Shown here: positions 51,063-59,468 of the stretch, piece by piece
Layout of the letters: the number at the start of each line of letters is the position of its first letter
Numbering within the stretch: position 1 is the first letter of the stretch
Assembly: GCA_034436555.1 (NCBI GenBank)
Contig: DAOTUU010000020.1
Location: 1 to 64,000 of the forward strand
Direction of reading: 5' to 3'
Length of the DNA stretch: 64,000 nucleotides
DNA from: JAFMJV01 sp034436555
GTDB taxonomy: Bacteria; Chloroflexota; Limnocylindria; Limnocylindrales; CSP1-4
Program-made: the position numbers and the translations under genes
The notes under the pieces: model-generated
Told to the model about the DNA's origin: nothing
What the model saw: the letters and a program-made list of their open reading frames with translations, nothing else
The model's database searches: none

Positions 51063-52364
51063 ATGGGACGATCGCTCGGGCGCCACGCGGACACGCCGCT
51101 CCGGAGAGCGGGCCTGGTCGCGGCGGGCGTCGCCGCGCTGCTCACGGTGCCGCACCTGACGGTGCTGGCCGCCCCGGCCGGTCCGGGCACGATCGCGTAT
51201 CTCAGCGACGACCGTCGCGAGGTGCGCCTGATCGAGCCGGACGGCACCGGCGATCGTCTGCTCTGGGCGACGGACGGCCCCGAGGGCTTCGGCATCGAGG
51301 ACGTGGCGTGGCGGCCGGACGGGCAGGAGCTGGTCATCGCGAGCGCCCACGAGGCGGCCTGCTCGGTCTGGGGGTCCGACCTCTACCGGCTGTCGCCCTC
51401 GGACGGTGCCGCGCCTCGGCGGATCACCAACGCCCCCGGCTGCGGGGAGCTCGGGGGCCACCCCACGGGATCGGTCAGCGTCGAGCTGGTGAACGGCCTT
51501 GCGGACGAGTCGATCTTCGTGGTCTACGTCCAGGGCGCCCCGGCGGCGCAGGTCGTCACGCTCCAGCCCGGATTCCAGCAGACGGTCGTGTTCGAGGGCG
51601 TGGCAGACCTGGGCGACGGCGTCTCGCAGGCCGTGTCCGCGACCGTCGGCAGCACCCGCTGGCTGGACCCGGCCGCCGCCGCGGACGTGGTCGCGGGCGG
51701 GACGGCGGACGCGGGGACGCTGCTCCTGTCCAGCACCGCGTACGACACGTACGGCGCGCTCACCGCGTCCTGGAACCCCGCCGGGACGCGGCTCGCCTTC
51801 CAGCTCGGGCAGGGCGTGCTCTGGTCCATCGACGCCGATCCGGGCGTGCTGGGGCAGGGGAGCGCGTTGTTCGCGGCGGGCGGGCAGACGGTCGCGGCCA
51901 CCGATCCGGTGTGGTCCCCCGTGGGTGACGAGATCGCCTACCACCGCTTCGACACCGATCCCTTCAGCATCGAGGTCGCGCTGGCCGGTGAGCCGCTCCC
52001 CGGGACGCAGTGGGCGACCACCAACCAGGCACACGGCATCGCCTGGCTGCCCGACGGTTCGGGCCTCGTGGTCGCCGACGATGGGACGTTCGCGGATGCC
52101 TGGACGAACCTGTACCTGCTGTCGTTCGCCGACGCCACGGTCTCCCAGCTCACCAGGTTCCCCGATGGCGAGCACGCGTGGTGGCCGTCGGTCTCCCCCG
52201 ATGGCACGCGCGTCGTGTTCACGCACATCACCGGCGACCCGAGCGGACCGGACGCGACCACGGAACTGCGCATCCTGGAGCTCGCGACCGGCGCGATGAC
52301 GACGATCCACGACGGCGGGCTCCACCCGGCCTGGGGATCCGCGGACCTGGTCGCGGGCGGCTGA
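51063..52364 (+). CDS. secreted TolB-like (PD40) beta-propeller protein
   Basis: The 433-aa protein has a signal peptide (LVAAGVAALLTVPHLTVLAA) and repeats such as GTIAYLSDDRREVRLIEPDG, VAWRPDGQELVIASA, ASWNPAGTRLAFQL, VWSPVGDEIAYH and WWPSVSPDGTRVVFTH, the W-SPDG-x-x-I/V pattern of PD40 blades. It is probably extracytoplasmic; partner unknown. The stop lies within an 11-bp tandem repeat. Confidence 0.85.
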   Translation: MGRSLGRHADTPLRRAGLVAAGVAALLTVPHLTVLAAPAGPGTIAYLSDDRREVRLIEPDGTGDRLLWATDGPEGFGIEDVAWRPDGQELVIASAHEAACSVWGSDLYRLSPSDGAAPRRITNAPGCGELGGHPTGSVSVELVNGLADESIFVVYVQGAPAAQVVTLQPGFQQTVVFEGVADLGDGVSQAVSATVGSTRWLDPAAAADVVAGGTADAGTLLLSSTAYDTYGALTASWNPAGTRLAFQLGQGVLWSIDADPGVLGQGSALFAAGGQTVAATDPVWSPVGDEIAYHRFDTDPFSIEVALAGEPLPGTQWATTNQAHGIAWLPDGSGLVVADDGTFADAWTNLYLLSFADATVSQLTRFPDGEHAWWPSVSPDGTRVVFTHITGDPSGPDATTELRILELATGAMTTIHDGGLHPAWGSADLVAGG

Positions 52365-52404
52365 CGGGCGGCTGACGGGCGGCCGACGGGCGGCTGACGG
52401 GCGG
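52356..52404. repeat. 11-bp tandem repeat over gene end
   Basis: GGCGGCTGACG is repeated four times (52356, 52367, 52378, 52389), the third with one change, and runs into a GGCGG remnant. The TolB-like stop codon is in the first copy. Confidence 0.85.
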
Positions 52405-52412
52405 ACCGCCCG
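52398..52412. terminator. short hairpin between convergent genes
   Basis: CGGGCGG (52398-52404) and CCGCCCG (52406-52412) form a 7-bp stem with a single-base apex, so two to three pairs would open. It lies between the TolB-like and alcohol dehydrogenase genes. Confidence 0.35.
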
Positions 52413-52452
52413 CGGTTCCCGGCGCACGGGCGTCAGGAGCCTGCGTCGAGGG

Positions 52453-53661
52453 TTACCGAGAGGCGCGCAGGATGGCGGCCAGCTCCTCGTCGGAGAGCGT
52501 CGCCGGGTGGGTCCGCATGGACGAGCCGCGCGATCCCGCGACCACCCTCGGGATGTCCGCCTCGCCCAGGCCGAAGCTCGCCAGGCCGGGCACACCCATC
52601 GTCGCCACCATCGCCCGCAGCCAGTCGACCAGCGCCCGCCGGGACACGTCGGCCGGCATCCTGACCGGCAGCTTCGCGAGCACGCGCCCCAGCGTCGCGC
52701 AGCGCCCCAGCGCGGGGTGGTCCGGTTCGGTCGCCTCGATCGCCCGGACCGTCGCCTCCATGACCTGCCACAGGACCGCACCGCACGCCGCCCCGTGGGG
52801 GATGGGCAGGAGTCCGCCCAGGGGTGCCGCGAGTCCGTGGACGGCGCCCAGGCCCGCGTTCGCGAGGCAGATCCCCGACAGCAGCGCGCCGTACGCGGTC
52901 CGCGCCCGCGCATCGGGCGCGCCCGGCCCGTCGGGGTCGCGGTGCCACGCCCCGAGGCCATCGCGGACCGCGGCCAGCCCGTCGAGCGCGAGGGCGTCGG
53001 TCACGGGCGTGGCCCGCGTCGAGAGGTACGCCTCCAGCAGCTGGGTCAGGGCATCCAGGCCGTTGGCCGCGATCGCGTCCGGCGGCAGTCCCGCGAGCAG
53101 GTCGGGGTCCACCACCGCGACCGCGGGCACGAGCCGCTCGTCGCGGAAGGAGCGCTTGAACCCGTCCCGGCCCCGGACGCTGACGACCGCGTTGCGGGTC
53201 GCCTCGGATCCCGTGCCCGCGGTCGTGGGGACGGCCACCACCGGGACCGCGGGTCCGCGGTAGGGCCGCTGTCCGGGGAATCCCTCCAGGTGCGAGCGCA
53301 CCGGGTCCCCGGTCCGGAGCAGGCCCGCGACCGCCTTCGCCGCGTCCATGGCGCTCCCGCCGCCGATGCCCAGCACGACCTGGACATCGGCCGTGCGCCA
53401 CGTCGACACCGCCTCGTCGATGGTGTCCGGTCCGGGCTCAGACGGCACCGTCACCCGACCCACGAGCGCGACCCCCGCCTGGGCGAGGCCCGACTCCAAG
53501 GCCCCGAGACGGCCCGACCCGACCAGCGACCGCCGGCCGGTCACCAGGAGCACCCGACCCCCCAGGGCCGCCACGGCCGCCGGGACCTGCTCGAGTGCGC
53601 CCGCACCGAACGTGATGCGCGGCAGCCGCCCCAGCCCGAAGGCGGTCGCCGCGTCGATCAT
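52453..53661 (-). CDS. iron-containing alcohol dehydrogenase / maleylacetate-reductase-like
   Basis: The 402-aa group III dehydrogenase has the NAD loop GIGGGSAMDAAK, the PTTAGTGSEAT motif and metal-ligand regions NGLDALTQLLEAY and AVHGLAAPLGGLLPIPHG with paired histidines. Its natural alcohol or ketone is unknown. Its start at 53661 overlaps the stop of the ABM-domain gene by four bases, so the two form one operon. Confidence 0.9.
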   Translation of the reverse strand: MIDAATAFGLGRLPRITFGAGALEQVPAAVAALGGRVLLVTGRRSLVGSGRLGALESGLAQAGVALVGRVTVPSEPGPDTIDEAVSTWRTADVQVVLGIGGGSAMDAAKAVAGLLRTGDPVRSHLEGFPGQRPYRGPAVPVVAVPTTAGTGSEATRNAVVSVRGRDGFKRSFRDERLVPAVAVVDPDLLAGLPPDAIAANGLDALTQLLEAYLSTRATPVTDALALDGLAAVRDGLGAWHRDPDGPGAPDARARTAYGALLSGICLANAGLGAVHGLAAPLGGLLPIPHGAACGAVLWQVMEATVRAIEATEPDHPALGRCATLGRVLAKLPVRMPADVSRRALVDWLRAMVATMGVPGLASFGLGEADIPRVVAGSRGSSMRTHPATLSDEELAAILRASR

Positions 53662-53966
53662 CGGTCGGCCAGGCTCTCCGGGAACACGCCGTCGTAGCGC
53701 ACCGGCACGCGCGGCTCCACCAGCCAGTCGGTCACGAGGTCCCGCCAGGCGAGGTAGTGCGCCGTCTCCTTGTGCGCCCTGGCGGCCGCCTCGTCCGCAT
53801 ACCACTCGTAGAGCACGAAGCGGGTGGGGTCCTCCACGGAGCGGAGAACGTCCCAGCGGATGTTGCCGGTCTCGCGGATGGAGCCCTCGTGATTGGCGCG
53901 CGTCGCATCCAGGAACGCGTCCACGAACTCCGGCTTGACATGGACATGCACGAGCGTGACGAACAT
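53658..53966 (-). CDS. ABM-domain monooxygenase (LsrG/YgiN-like)
   Basis: The 102-aa ferredoxin-like protein begins MFVTLVHVHVKPEFVDAFLD and has RFVLYEWYADEAAARAHKET, the standard antibiotic-biosynthesis-monooxygenase pattern. LsrG-type members act on autoinducer-2 phosphate, others on quinols. Coupling to an alcohol dehydrogenase suggests a small-molecule catabolic pair, substrate unknown. Confidence 0.88.
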   Translation of the reverse strand: MFVTLVHVHVKPEFVDAFLDATRANHEGSIRETGNIRWDVLRSVEDPTRFVLYEWYADEAAARAHKETAHYLAWRDLVTDWLVEPRVPVRYDGVFPESLADR

Positions 53967-53990
53967 GGCGGCCTCCCTGCGGCGGTGCGA

Positions 53991-54863
53991 TCAGCTCGCC
54001 GGGACGAACGTGCCCTGCATCAGCTGGTAGTGGCCGGGCACGGTGCAGCCGAACTTGAGCCCCGTGATGTCCTCCGGCACGGTCCAGGTCACCTCCTGGG
54101 TCCCCTCGTTGAAGGAGGGGATGCCCACCAGGTCGGTGGTCTGGGCAGCGGCCAGCTGCCCGTCCGGGCCGATGTAGAAGTCGTGCGCGAAGCCCGCGGT
54201 GTTGGTCACCTTGAAGGTGATCGTCTCGCCGGGCGTCACGCCGATCTGGGTGACCTGCACGCCGGCCGGGTCGGTGTACTGGAGCTGGGCCGTGGCGAGG
54301 AGCTCGATGGTGCGCGCCTCGGGCGCCGGCGCGGACGCCTCCGGACCGGCCGCCGTCACCGTGAACTCCTGGCGCATGCCGAGCGTGTAGTGCGGCGGTC
54401 CGAAGCTGGCCGCGGGGTCGGGCTCACCCGAGGGGATGGCGGTCATCCCCTGGGGCACGAAGCACAGCGCGATGTACTCGCCCGGCTGGTCCAGCAGGAG
54501 CGTGCCCTCGGCAGCCTGGCCCGGGTTCGCGAAGATCGGGCCGATCAGCGTCACCTTGCCCTGGACCTCCGACTCGGGCAGCGCGAGCAGCTCGTCCCAG
54601 GTCTCGGTGACGCCGTCATTCCTGCGCGCCACGAGCAGCTCGTGGACCTCCGCGCCCTGGTTGTCGAGCGCGAGCCTGGTCCCGGCCGGGACGCTGTCAG
54701 GCAGACCGTTGAAGGCATGGTCGGTCGCGACGACGGTGATCGCGGCGCTTCCGGCGGCGCCTGGCGCGGGGGACTGGGCGAGGACGGGCGCGACCGCCAG
54801 GATGCCCAGGGCGGCCGTCGTGGCGAGGAGCGCCAGCGATCGGCGGAGCGAGGAGAACGTCAT
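53991..54863 (-). CDS. secreted double-cupredoxin protein
   Basis: The 290-aa protein has a signal peptide (LALLATTAALGILAVAPVLA) and two cupredoxin-like domains. The second keeps a copper site: His in AHDFYIG and the Cys-His-Met set of FGCTVPGHYQLMQG. The first has LCFVPQGM and a late Met but its ligand set is incomplete. It is likely an exported electron carrier or copper-binding protein. GGAGG precedes the ATG at 54863. Confidence 0.85.
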   Translation of the reverse strand: MTFSSLRRSLALLATTAALGILAVAPVLAQSPAPGAAGSAAITVVATDHAFNGLPDSVPAGTRLALDNQGAEVHELLVARRNDGVTETWDELLALPESEVQGKVTLIGPIFANPGQAAEGTLLLDQPGEYIALCFVPQGMTAIPSGEPDPAASFGPPHYTLGMRQEFTVTAAGPEASAPAPEARTIELLATAQLQYTDPAGVQVTQIGVTPGETITFKVTNTAGFAHDFYIGPDGQLAAAQTTDLVGIPSFNEGTQEVTWTVPEDITGLKFGCTVPGHYQLMQGTFVPAS

Positions 54864-55081
54864 GAGGACCTCCGACCGGCGGCGCTGGGGGTCGGCGGCC
54901 CCGGGACATCGGCCGGTTGGGCGCACAGCGGTCTGCGCGAGTGATACCACGGACGCCCGATCGCTGCCGCGGCGGTGCCGGGCGCCCGGCCGGTCGGGCG
55001 GTTGGCCGAGCGGCAGACCAGGGCGCGGGCGCCCGGCCGGTCCGCGCACTCAGCTCAGTGCGCGGGCGTCCCCGCGGATCC

Positions 55082-56485
55082 TCAGTGCGCGCGGGCGTAG
55101 TCGGCCGTGGTCCGCTTGATGAACCGGCCGTGCCCGGCGGGTCCGGTCCAGCGGCCGTCCTCGACCACGACCGTGCCCCGCGACAGCACGATGTCCGACC
55201 CTCCGGTGACCTCCCAGCCCTCGTAGCAGCTGTAGTCCACGTCCATGTGATGGGTCGCTGCGCTGATGGTGTGGCTCCGGCCCGGGTCGTAGATCACGAT
55301 GTCCGCGTCCGCGCCCACGGCGATGACGCCCTTGCGTCCCTCCATCCCGAACAGCTTCGCGGGTCCCGCGGCGATCACGTCGACCCAGCGCTCCTTGGTG
55401 AAGTGGCCCGCGACGACGCCGCCGCTGTGGAGCAGGTCGGCCCGGTCCTCGACGCCCGGCAGGCCGTTGGGGACCTTCCGGAAATCGCCCACGCCCAGGT
55501 CCTTCTGGCCGTGGAAGTCGAACGGGCAGTGATCGGTGGCCACCACCTGGAGGTCGTCCTTGATGAGCCCCTTCCACAGCTCCACGGCGTGGTCCGAGGT
55601 GCGCAGCGGCGGGGAGCACACGAACTTGGCGCCCTCGAAGCCGTTGCCCATGTCCTCGAGGGTCAGGAACAGGTACTGGGGGCAGGTCTCAGCAAAGGCC
55701 GGCTGGCCGTCGTCCCTGGCCCGCGCGACGGCCTGGAGCGCCTCCTTGGCCGAGAGATGGACGATGTACACCGGGACATGCGCGGCCTGGGCGAGCGTGA
55801 TGACCCGGTTGGTGGCCTCGCCCTCCAGGATGGAGTAGCGCGCCAGGCCGTGGCCGATGGGGTCGGTGATGCCGGCGGCGACCGTGTCCGCCGCGATGAC
55901 GTCGATGGCCAGACCGTTCTCGGCGTGCATCATGATGAGGCCGCCGTTCTTCTCGGTCCGCTGCATCGCCCGGAAGATCGCGCCGTCGTCGGAGAAGAAC
56001 ACGCCCGGGTACGCCGTGAACAGCTTGAAGTCGGGCACCCCCTCCGCCACCAGCTGGTCCATCTCGGCGAGGGTGTCGTCGTTGACGTCCGACATGATCA
56101 TGTGGAAGCCGTAGTCGATGGCGGCGTTGCCCTGCGCCTTGGCATGCCATGCGTCCAGGCCCTGGCGCAGGCTCTGGCCCCGTGACTGGACCGCGAAGTC
56201 CACGATCGTGGTGGTGCCCCCGAAGGCCGCCGCCCGGGTCCCGGTCTCGAACGTGTCCTTGGCGAACGTGCCGCCGAAGGGCAGCTCCATGTGGGTGTGG
56301 ACGTCGATGGCGCCCGGGATCACGTAGCGCCCGGAGGCGTCGATGACCCGGTCCACGTCCTGCGCGAGCGGACTCGCGGCCAGGCCGGCCCCCAGCGCGG
56401 CGATCGTCTCTCCCTCGACCAGCACGTCGGCCTGCTGGGAGCCGTCGGCGTTGACCACGAGACCGTTGGCGATGAGCGTGCGCAT
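55082..56485 (-). CDS. hydA: dihydropyrimidinase / D-hydantoinase
   Basis: The 467-aa amidohydrolase opens the ring of dihydrouracil or hydantoins. It has the metal motif DVHTHME (H63, H65), the carboxylated lysine in DFKLFTAYPG (K154), MMHAENG, YIVHLSAKEAL and the catalytic Asp of VVATDHCPFDF. The ATG at 56485 follows GGAGGGAGGA. A TATCCT -10 candidate lies near 56555 on the minus strand. With mmsA it could support pyrimidine degradation. Confidence 0.92.
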   Translation of the reverse strand: MRTLIANGLVVNADGSQQADVLVEGETIAALGAGLAASPLAQDVDRVIDASGRYVIPGAIDVHTHMELPFGGTFAKDTFETGTRAAAFGGTTTIVDFAVQSRGQSLRQGLDAWHAKAQGNAAIDYGFHMIMSDVNDDTLAEMDQLVAEGVPDFKLFTAYPGVFFSDDGAIFRAMQRTEKNGGLIMMHAENGLAIDVIAADTVAAGITDPIGHGLARYSILEGEATNRVITLAQAAHVPVYIVHLSAKEALQAVARARDDGQPAFAETCPQYLFLTLEDMGNGFEGAKFVCSPPLRTSDHAVELWKGLIKDDLQVVATDHCPFDFHGQKDLGVGDFRKVPNGLPGVEDRADLLHSGGVVAGHFTKERWVDVIAAGPAKLFGMEGRKGVIAVGADADIVIYDPGRSHTISAATHHMDVDYSCYEGWEVTGGSDIVLSRGTVVVEDGRWTGPAGHGRFIKRTTADYARAH

Positions 56486-56625
56486 GGGTCCTCCCTCCGG
56501 GCGAGCTGGGTGCGGCGTCGTCCGCACCTCCGACGGTCCGACGCTGGTGGTCGAAGGATAGCCCGGTGCCGGTGCCCGGACCCGGGATGGTCGATCGTCC
56601 GGTCGCATCCTGCGCAGGGGTGGTG

Positions 56626-56631
56626 TAGGGT
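56626..56631 (+). promoter_or_regulatory. -10 box (TAGGGT) of M4 peptidase gene
   Basis: TAGGGT ends ten bases before ATG 56642; an in-frame GTG at 56630 overlaps it. No Shine-Dalgarno is present. Confidence 0.4.
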
Positions 56632-56641
56632 GACCCCGCCC

Positions 56642-59410
56642 ATGACGACGCCACCCCGACCGGCGCCCGGAGTCGTCCGCGCCAGCCTCGTCGCCGCCCT
56701 GGTCCTGGTCACGCTCGGCGTGGTCGGACTTCCCGCGACGACCGCCGCGCGCGAGCGCGGCCTGCGTCCTGCGGCGGGCGCGGGTCCAGGCTGGGGTGCC
56801 GCTCGCATCGGCGACACGCTCCAGGCGGCCCCGGTCCGCCTGTCCGACTCGGCGCGCAGGCGACTGCGCGGTCTGCCGGCCGGTGCGACCGTCGCCTTCC
56901 ATCCGGTCACCGGCCAGGTGCGCTTCCTCGCGGGCACCCGGGCGCGGCCGCTCGCCACGGTCGCCGACCTGCGCGCCGCGAGCCGACGGCGACCTGCGGC
57001 GGGAGCCGCATCAGCGAGCGGCGTCGCCTCGGATCGGGTCGCCAGGGCCTGGCTGACCGGCATCGCCCCGCTGTTCGGCGTGCGGCGCGTCACGGACCTG
57101 CGCACCGAGCGCGTGCGTCGGACCGGTGACGGCCGGACCGTCCTGCGCTACCGCCAGCAGCGTGACGGTGTGCCGGTCATCGGCGGCGAGCTGCTCGTCG
57201 GGCTCGATCGGCGCGGCCAGGTCACGAGCGTCAGCGGAGAGGCCCTGCCAGAGGCCGACCAGCCGGCCACGCAGCCCACCGTGTCGGCGCGCGCCGCGCG
57301 CGACATCGCCGCCGACTGGCTGGCGCGCGATGCGGGCATCGCGCGCAGTGCCGTGACCACCCGGTCAGAGGGGCTGGCCATCCTCGACCCGCGACTCCTG
57401 GGCACGGGCGGTCCGCCCATCCCGCGGCTCGTGTGGCAGGTGGATGCCCGGGCCGGCGCCGGACCGGGCGATCCGCGGCGGACGTCGGGCGCGCTCGCTG
57501 ACGCGACGGTTCCCGCGCACCAGCTCATCCTCGTCGATGCGCGTCGCGGGCAGGTGCTGGAGCACCTGCCGCGCGTCGCGAGCGGCCTCGTGCGACGCAT
57601 CTGCGACCAGGAGAGCCGGCGCCTCAAGGAGTTCCGCTGCACCCCCGACAAGGTGGTGCGCGGCGAGGGCGACGGCCCCAGCGGGCGCAGTCAGGCGGAC
57701 GCGCTGTATCGCCTGCTCGCCGTCGTGGACGCCTTCTGGCGCGATCGGTTCGGGCGCGACGGCATCGATGGCGAGGGCTCCGCGTTCACCGGGGTGGTCC
57801 GGACCTGCATCCTGACCTGGTGCCCGATGCAGAACGCCTTCTGGGAGTGGGGACCGCAGCAGGCGTCCTTCGGCAGCGGCTGGGCGAGCGTGGACGACCT
57901 GGTCGGCCACGAGTTCGCCCACGGCGTCCTGGACCACGAGGCGCGCCTGTTCTACGACCATCAGTCGGGCGCGCTCAACGAGTCGTTCGCGGACATCCTC
58001 GGCGAGGGGTTCGACCTGTTGAACGACTGGGGAGACGACGCCGCCGGGGTGCGCTGGCTGATCGGCGAGGACCTGCCCCTGGGCACCGCCCGCGACATGC
58101 AGGACCCGGGTCGATTCGGGGATCCGGACCGGGTCGGCAGCGCGCGCTGGTACGCGAGCTCCGCGGACAGCGGCGGCGTCCACTCCAACAGCGGCGTGGG
58201 CAACAAGGCGGCGTCGCTCATCGCCGACGGCGGCCGCTTCAACGGATACCAGGTCCGTGGCATCGGTCTCGGCGCGATGCTGCGCGTGGAGTACGAGGCG
58301 TACTCCAACCGGCTGACGTCCGCCTCGGACTACCTGGACCTCCACGACGCGCTCGTCCAGGCGTGCATCGACCTCGTCGGCAGCGGCGGCATCACGCTGG
58401 GATCCTGCCGCTCGGTCCGGGACGCGGTGGACGCCACGGAGATGCACCTCCTGCCTCAGAGCGCCGCCCCTCGACAGGCCCCCACCTGCGGCACCGGTCG
58501 CTACCCGGTCACCACGTTCCTGGACGACATGGAGCATCCCGGCGACGGCGCGTGGGCATCCCGGTCCCTGCGCCCGGCCCGGAACCCGTGGTACTACCCG
58601 CCGAATCCCAGCCGGGACGCCGACTGGGACGGCACCTGGGCGTCCTCCGGCGAGGGCAACCTGTTCGGGGACGACCTGGCGCGCGTCACCGACGCGGTCA
58701 TCGAGCTGACCCGCAGCGTCACGGTGCCGTCGCGCGGCCTGCTCCGGTTCGAGCACGGCTATCGCTTCGACGTCGGATCACGCTTCTTCGACGGCGGGGT
58801 CGTGGAGTTCAGCGTGGCGGGTGGACCGTGGCGTGACCTCGGCTCGCGCATCCGGGACGCAGGCTACACGGGCACCCTGGCGGGCGGGACGGGCAACCCG
58901 CTGCGCGGCCGGCGGGCGTTCGTGGGGCTCTCGCGCGGCTGGGGCGCCACCCGGATCGACCTGTCCGACCTCGCAGGCAGGCCGATCCGCCTGCGATTCC
59001 GGGTCGCCACCGACCGACGGCACGGCTCGATGGGCTGGTACATCGACGACGTGCGCATCTATCGCTGCGTGCGCGATCGCGTCGCGCCCACCGGCGGCGT
59101 GACCATCGGCGACGGCGGCGACCGGGTCACGCAGGCCGTCCAGACGCTCACCATCGTCGGCCGCGACGCGACGTCGGGCGTGTCGCGGATGCGGGTCTCG
59201 AACGCCGGGACGCTCACCCGGGGCCTGCTCCGGGACGGCATCGAGATGCCCTTCCGGGAGACGCTCCGATGGCTGCTCACGGACACCGCCTGGGGCGGCA
59301 CCACGGGCGACGGGCCCAAGCGCGTCTGGGTCCAGCTGCGCGACCGCGCGGGCAACTGGTCGGAGCCCTTCAGCGCGATGACGCGGCTGGAGCCCGGACC
59401 ACCGGGGTGA
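56642..59410 (+). CDS. secreted M4 (thermolysin-type) metallopeptidase with InhA-like C-terminus
   Basis: The 922-aa protein has a signal peptide, an FTP/PepSY-like propeptide (about 60-300), an M4 catalytic domain with HEFAH (423-427), third ligand E447 in NESFAD and the downstream GGVHSNSGVGNKA, then a C-terminal beta-sandwich (about 620-800) with GSRFFDGGVVEFSVAGG and GWYIDDVRIY as in immune-inhibitor-A-type proteases, and a final Ig-like segment. It is probably a secreted protease matured by removal of the propeptide. A paralogue starts at 61466. Confidence 0.9.
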   Translation: MTTPPRPAPGVVRASLVAALVLVTLGVVGLPATTAARERGLRPAAGAGPGWGAARIGDTLQAAPVRLSDSARRRLRGLPAGATVAFHPVTGQVRFLAGTRARPLATVADLRAASRRRPAAGAASASGVASDRVARAWLTGIAPLFGVRRVTDLRTERVRRTGDGRTVLRYRQQRDGVPVIGGELLVGLDRRGQVTSVSGEALPEADQPATQPTVSARAARDIAADWLARDAGIARSAVTTRSEGLAILDPRLLGTGGPPIPRLVWQVDARAGAGPGDPRRTSGALADATVPAHQLILVDARRGQVLEHLPRVASGLVRRICDQESRRLKEFRCTPDKVVRGEGDGPSGRSQADALYRLLAVVDAFWRDRFGRDGIDGEGSAFTGVVRTCILTWCPMQNAFWEWGPQQASFGSGWASVDDLVGHEFAHGVLDHEARLFYDHQSGALNESFADILGEGFDLLNDWGDDAAGVRWLIGEDLPLGTARDMQDPGRFGDPDRVGSARWYASSADSGGVHSNSGVGNKAASLIADGGRFNGYQVRGIGLGAMLRVEYEAYSNRLTSASDYLDLHDALVQACIDLVGSGGITLGSCRSVRDAVDATEMHLLPQSAAPRQAPTCGTGRYPVTTFLDDMEHPGDGAWASRSLRPARNPWYYPPNPSRDADWDGTWASSGEGNLFGDDLARVTDAVIELTRSVTVPSRGLLRFEHGYRFDVGSRFFDGGVVEFSVAGGPWRDLGSRIRDAGYTGTLAGGTGNPLRGRRAFVGLSRGWGATRIDLSDLAGRPIRLRFRVATDRRHGSMGWYIDDVRIYRCVRDRVAPTGGVTIGDGGDRVTQAVQTLTIVGRDATSGVSRMRVSNAGTLTRGLLRDGIEMPFRETLRWLLTDTAWGGTTGDGPKRVWVQLRDRAGNWSEPFSAMTRLEPGPPG

Positions 59411-59468
59411 GCCAGCGCGGCCGGGGTGCGGCGGAGGCTGGCTGAACGCGGCGGAGGCGCGGCGGAGG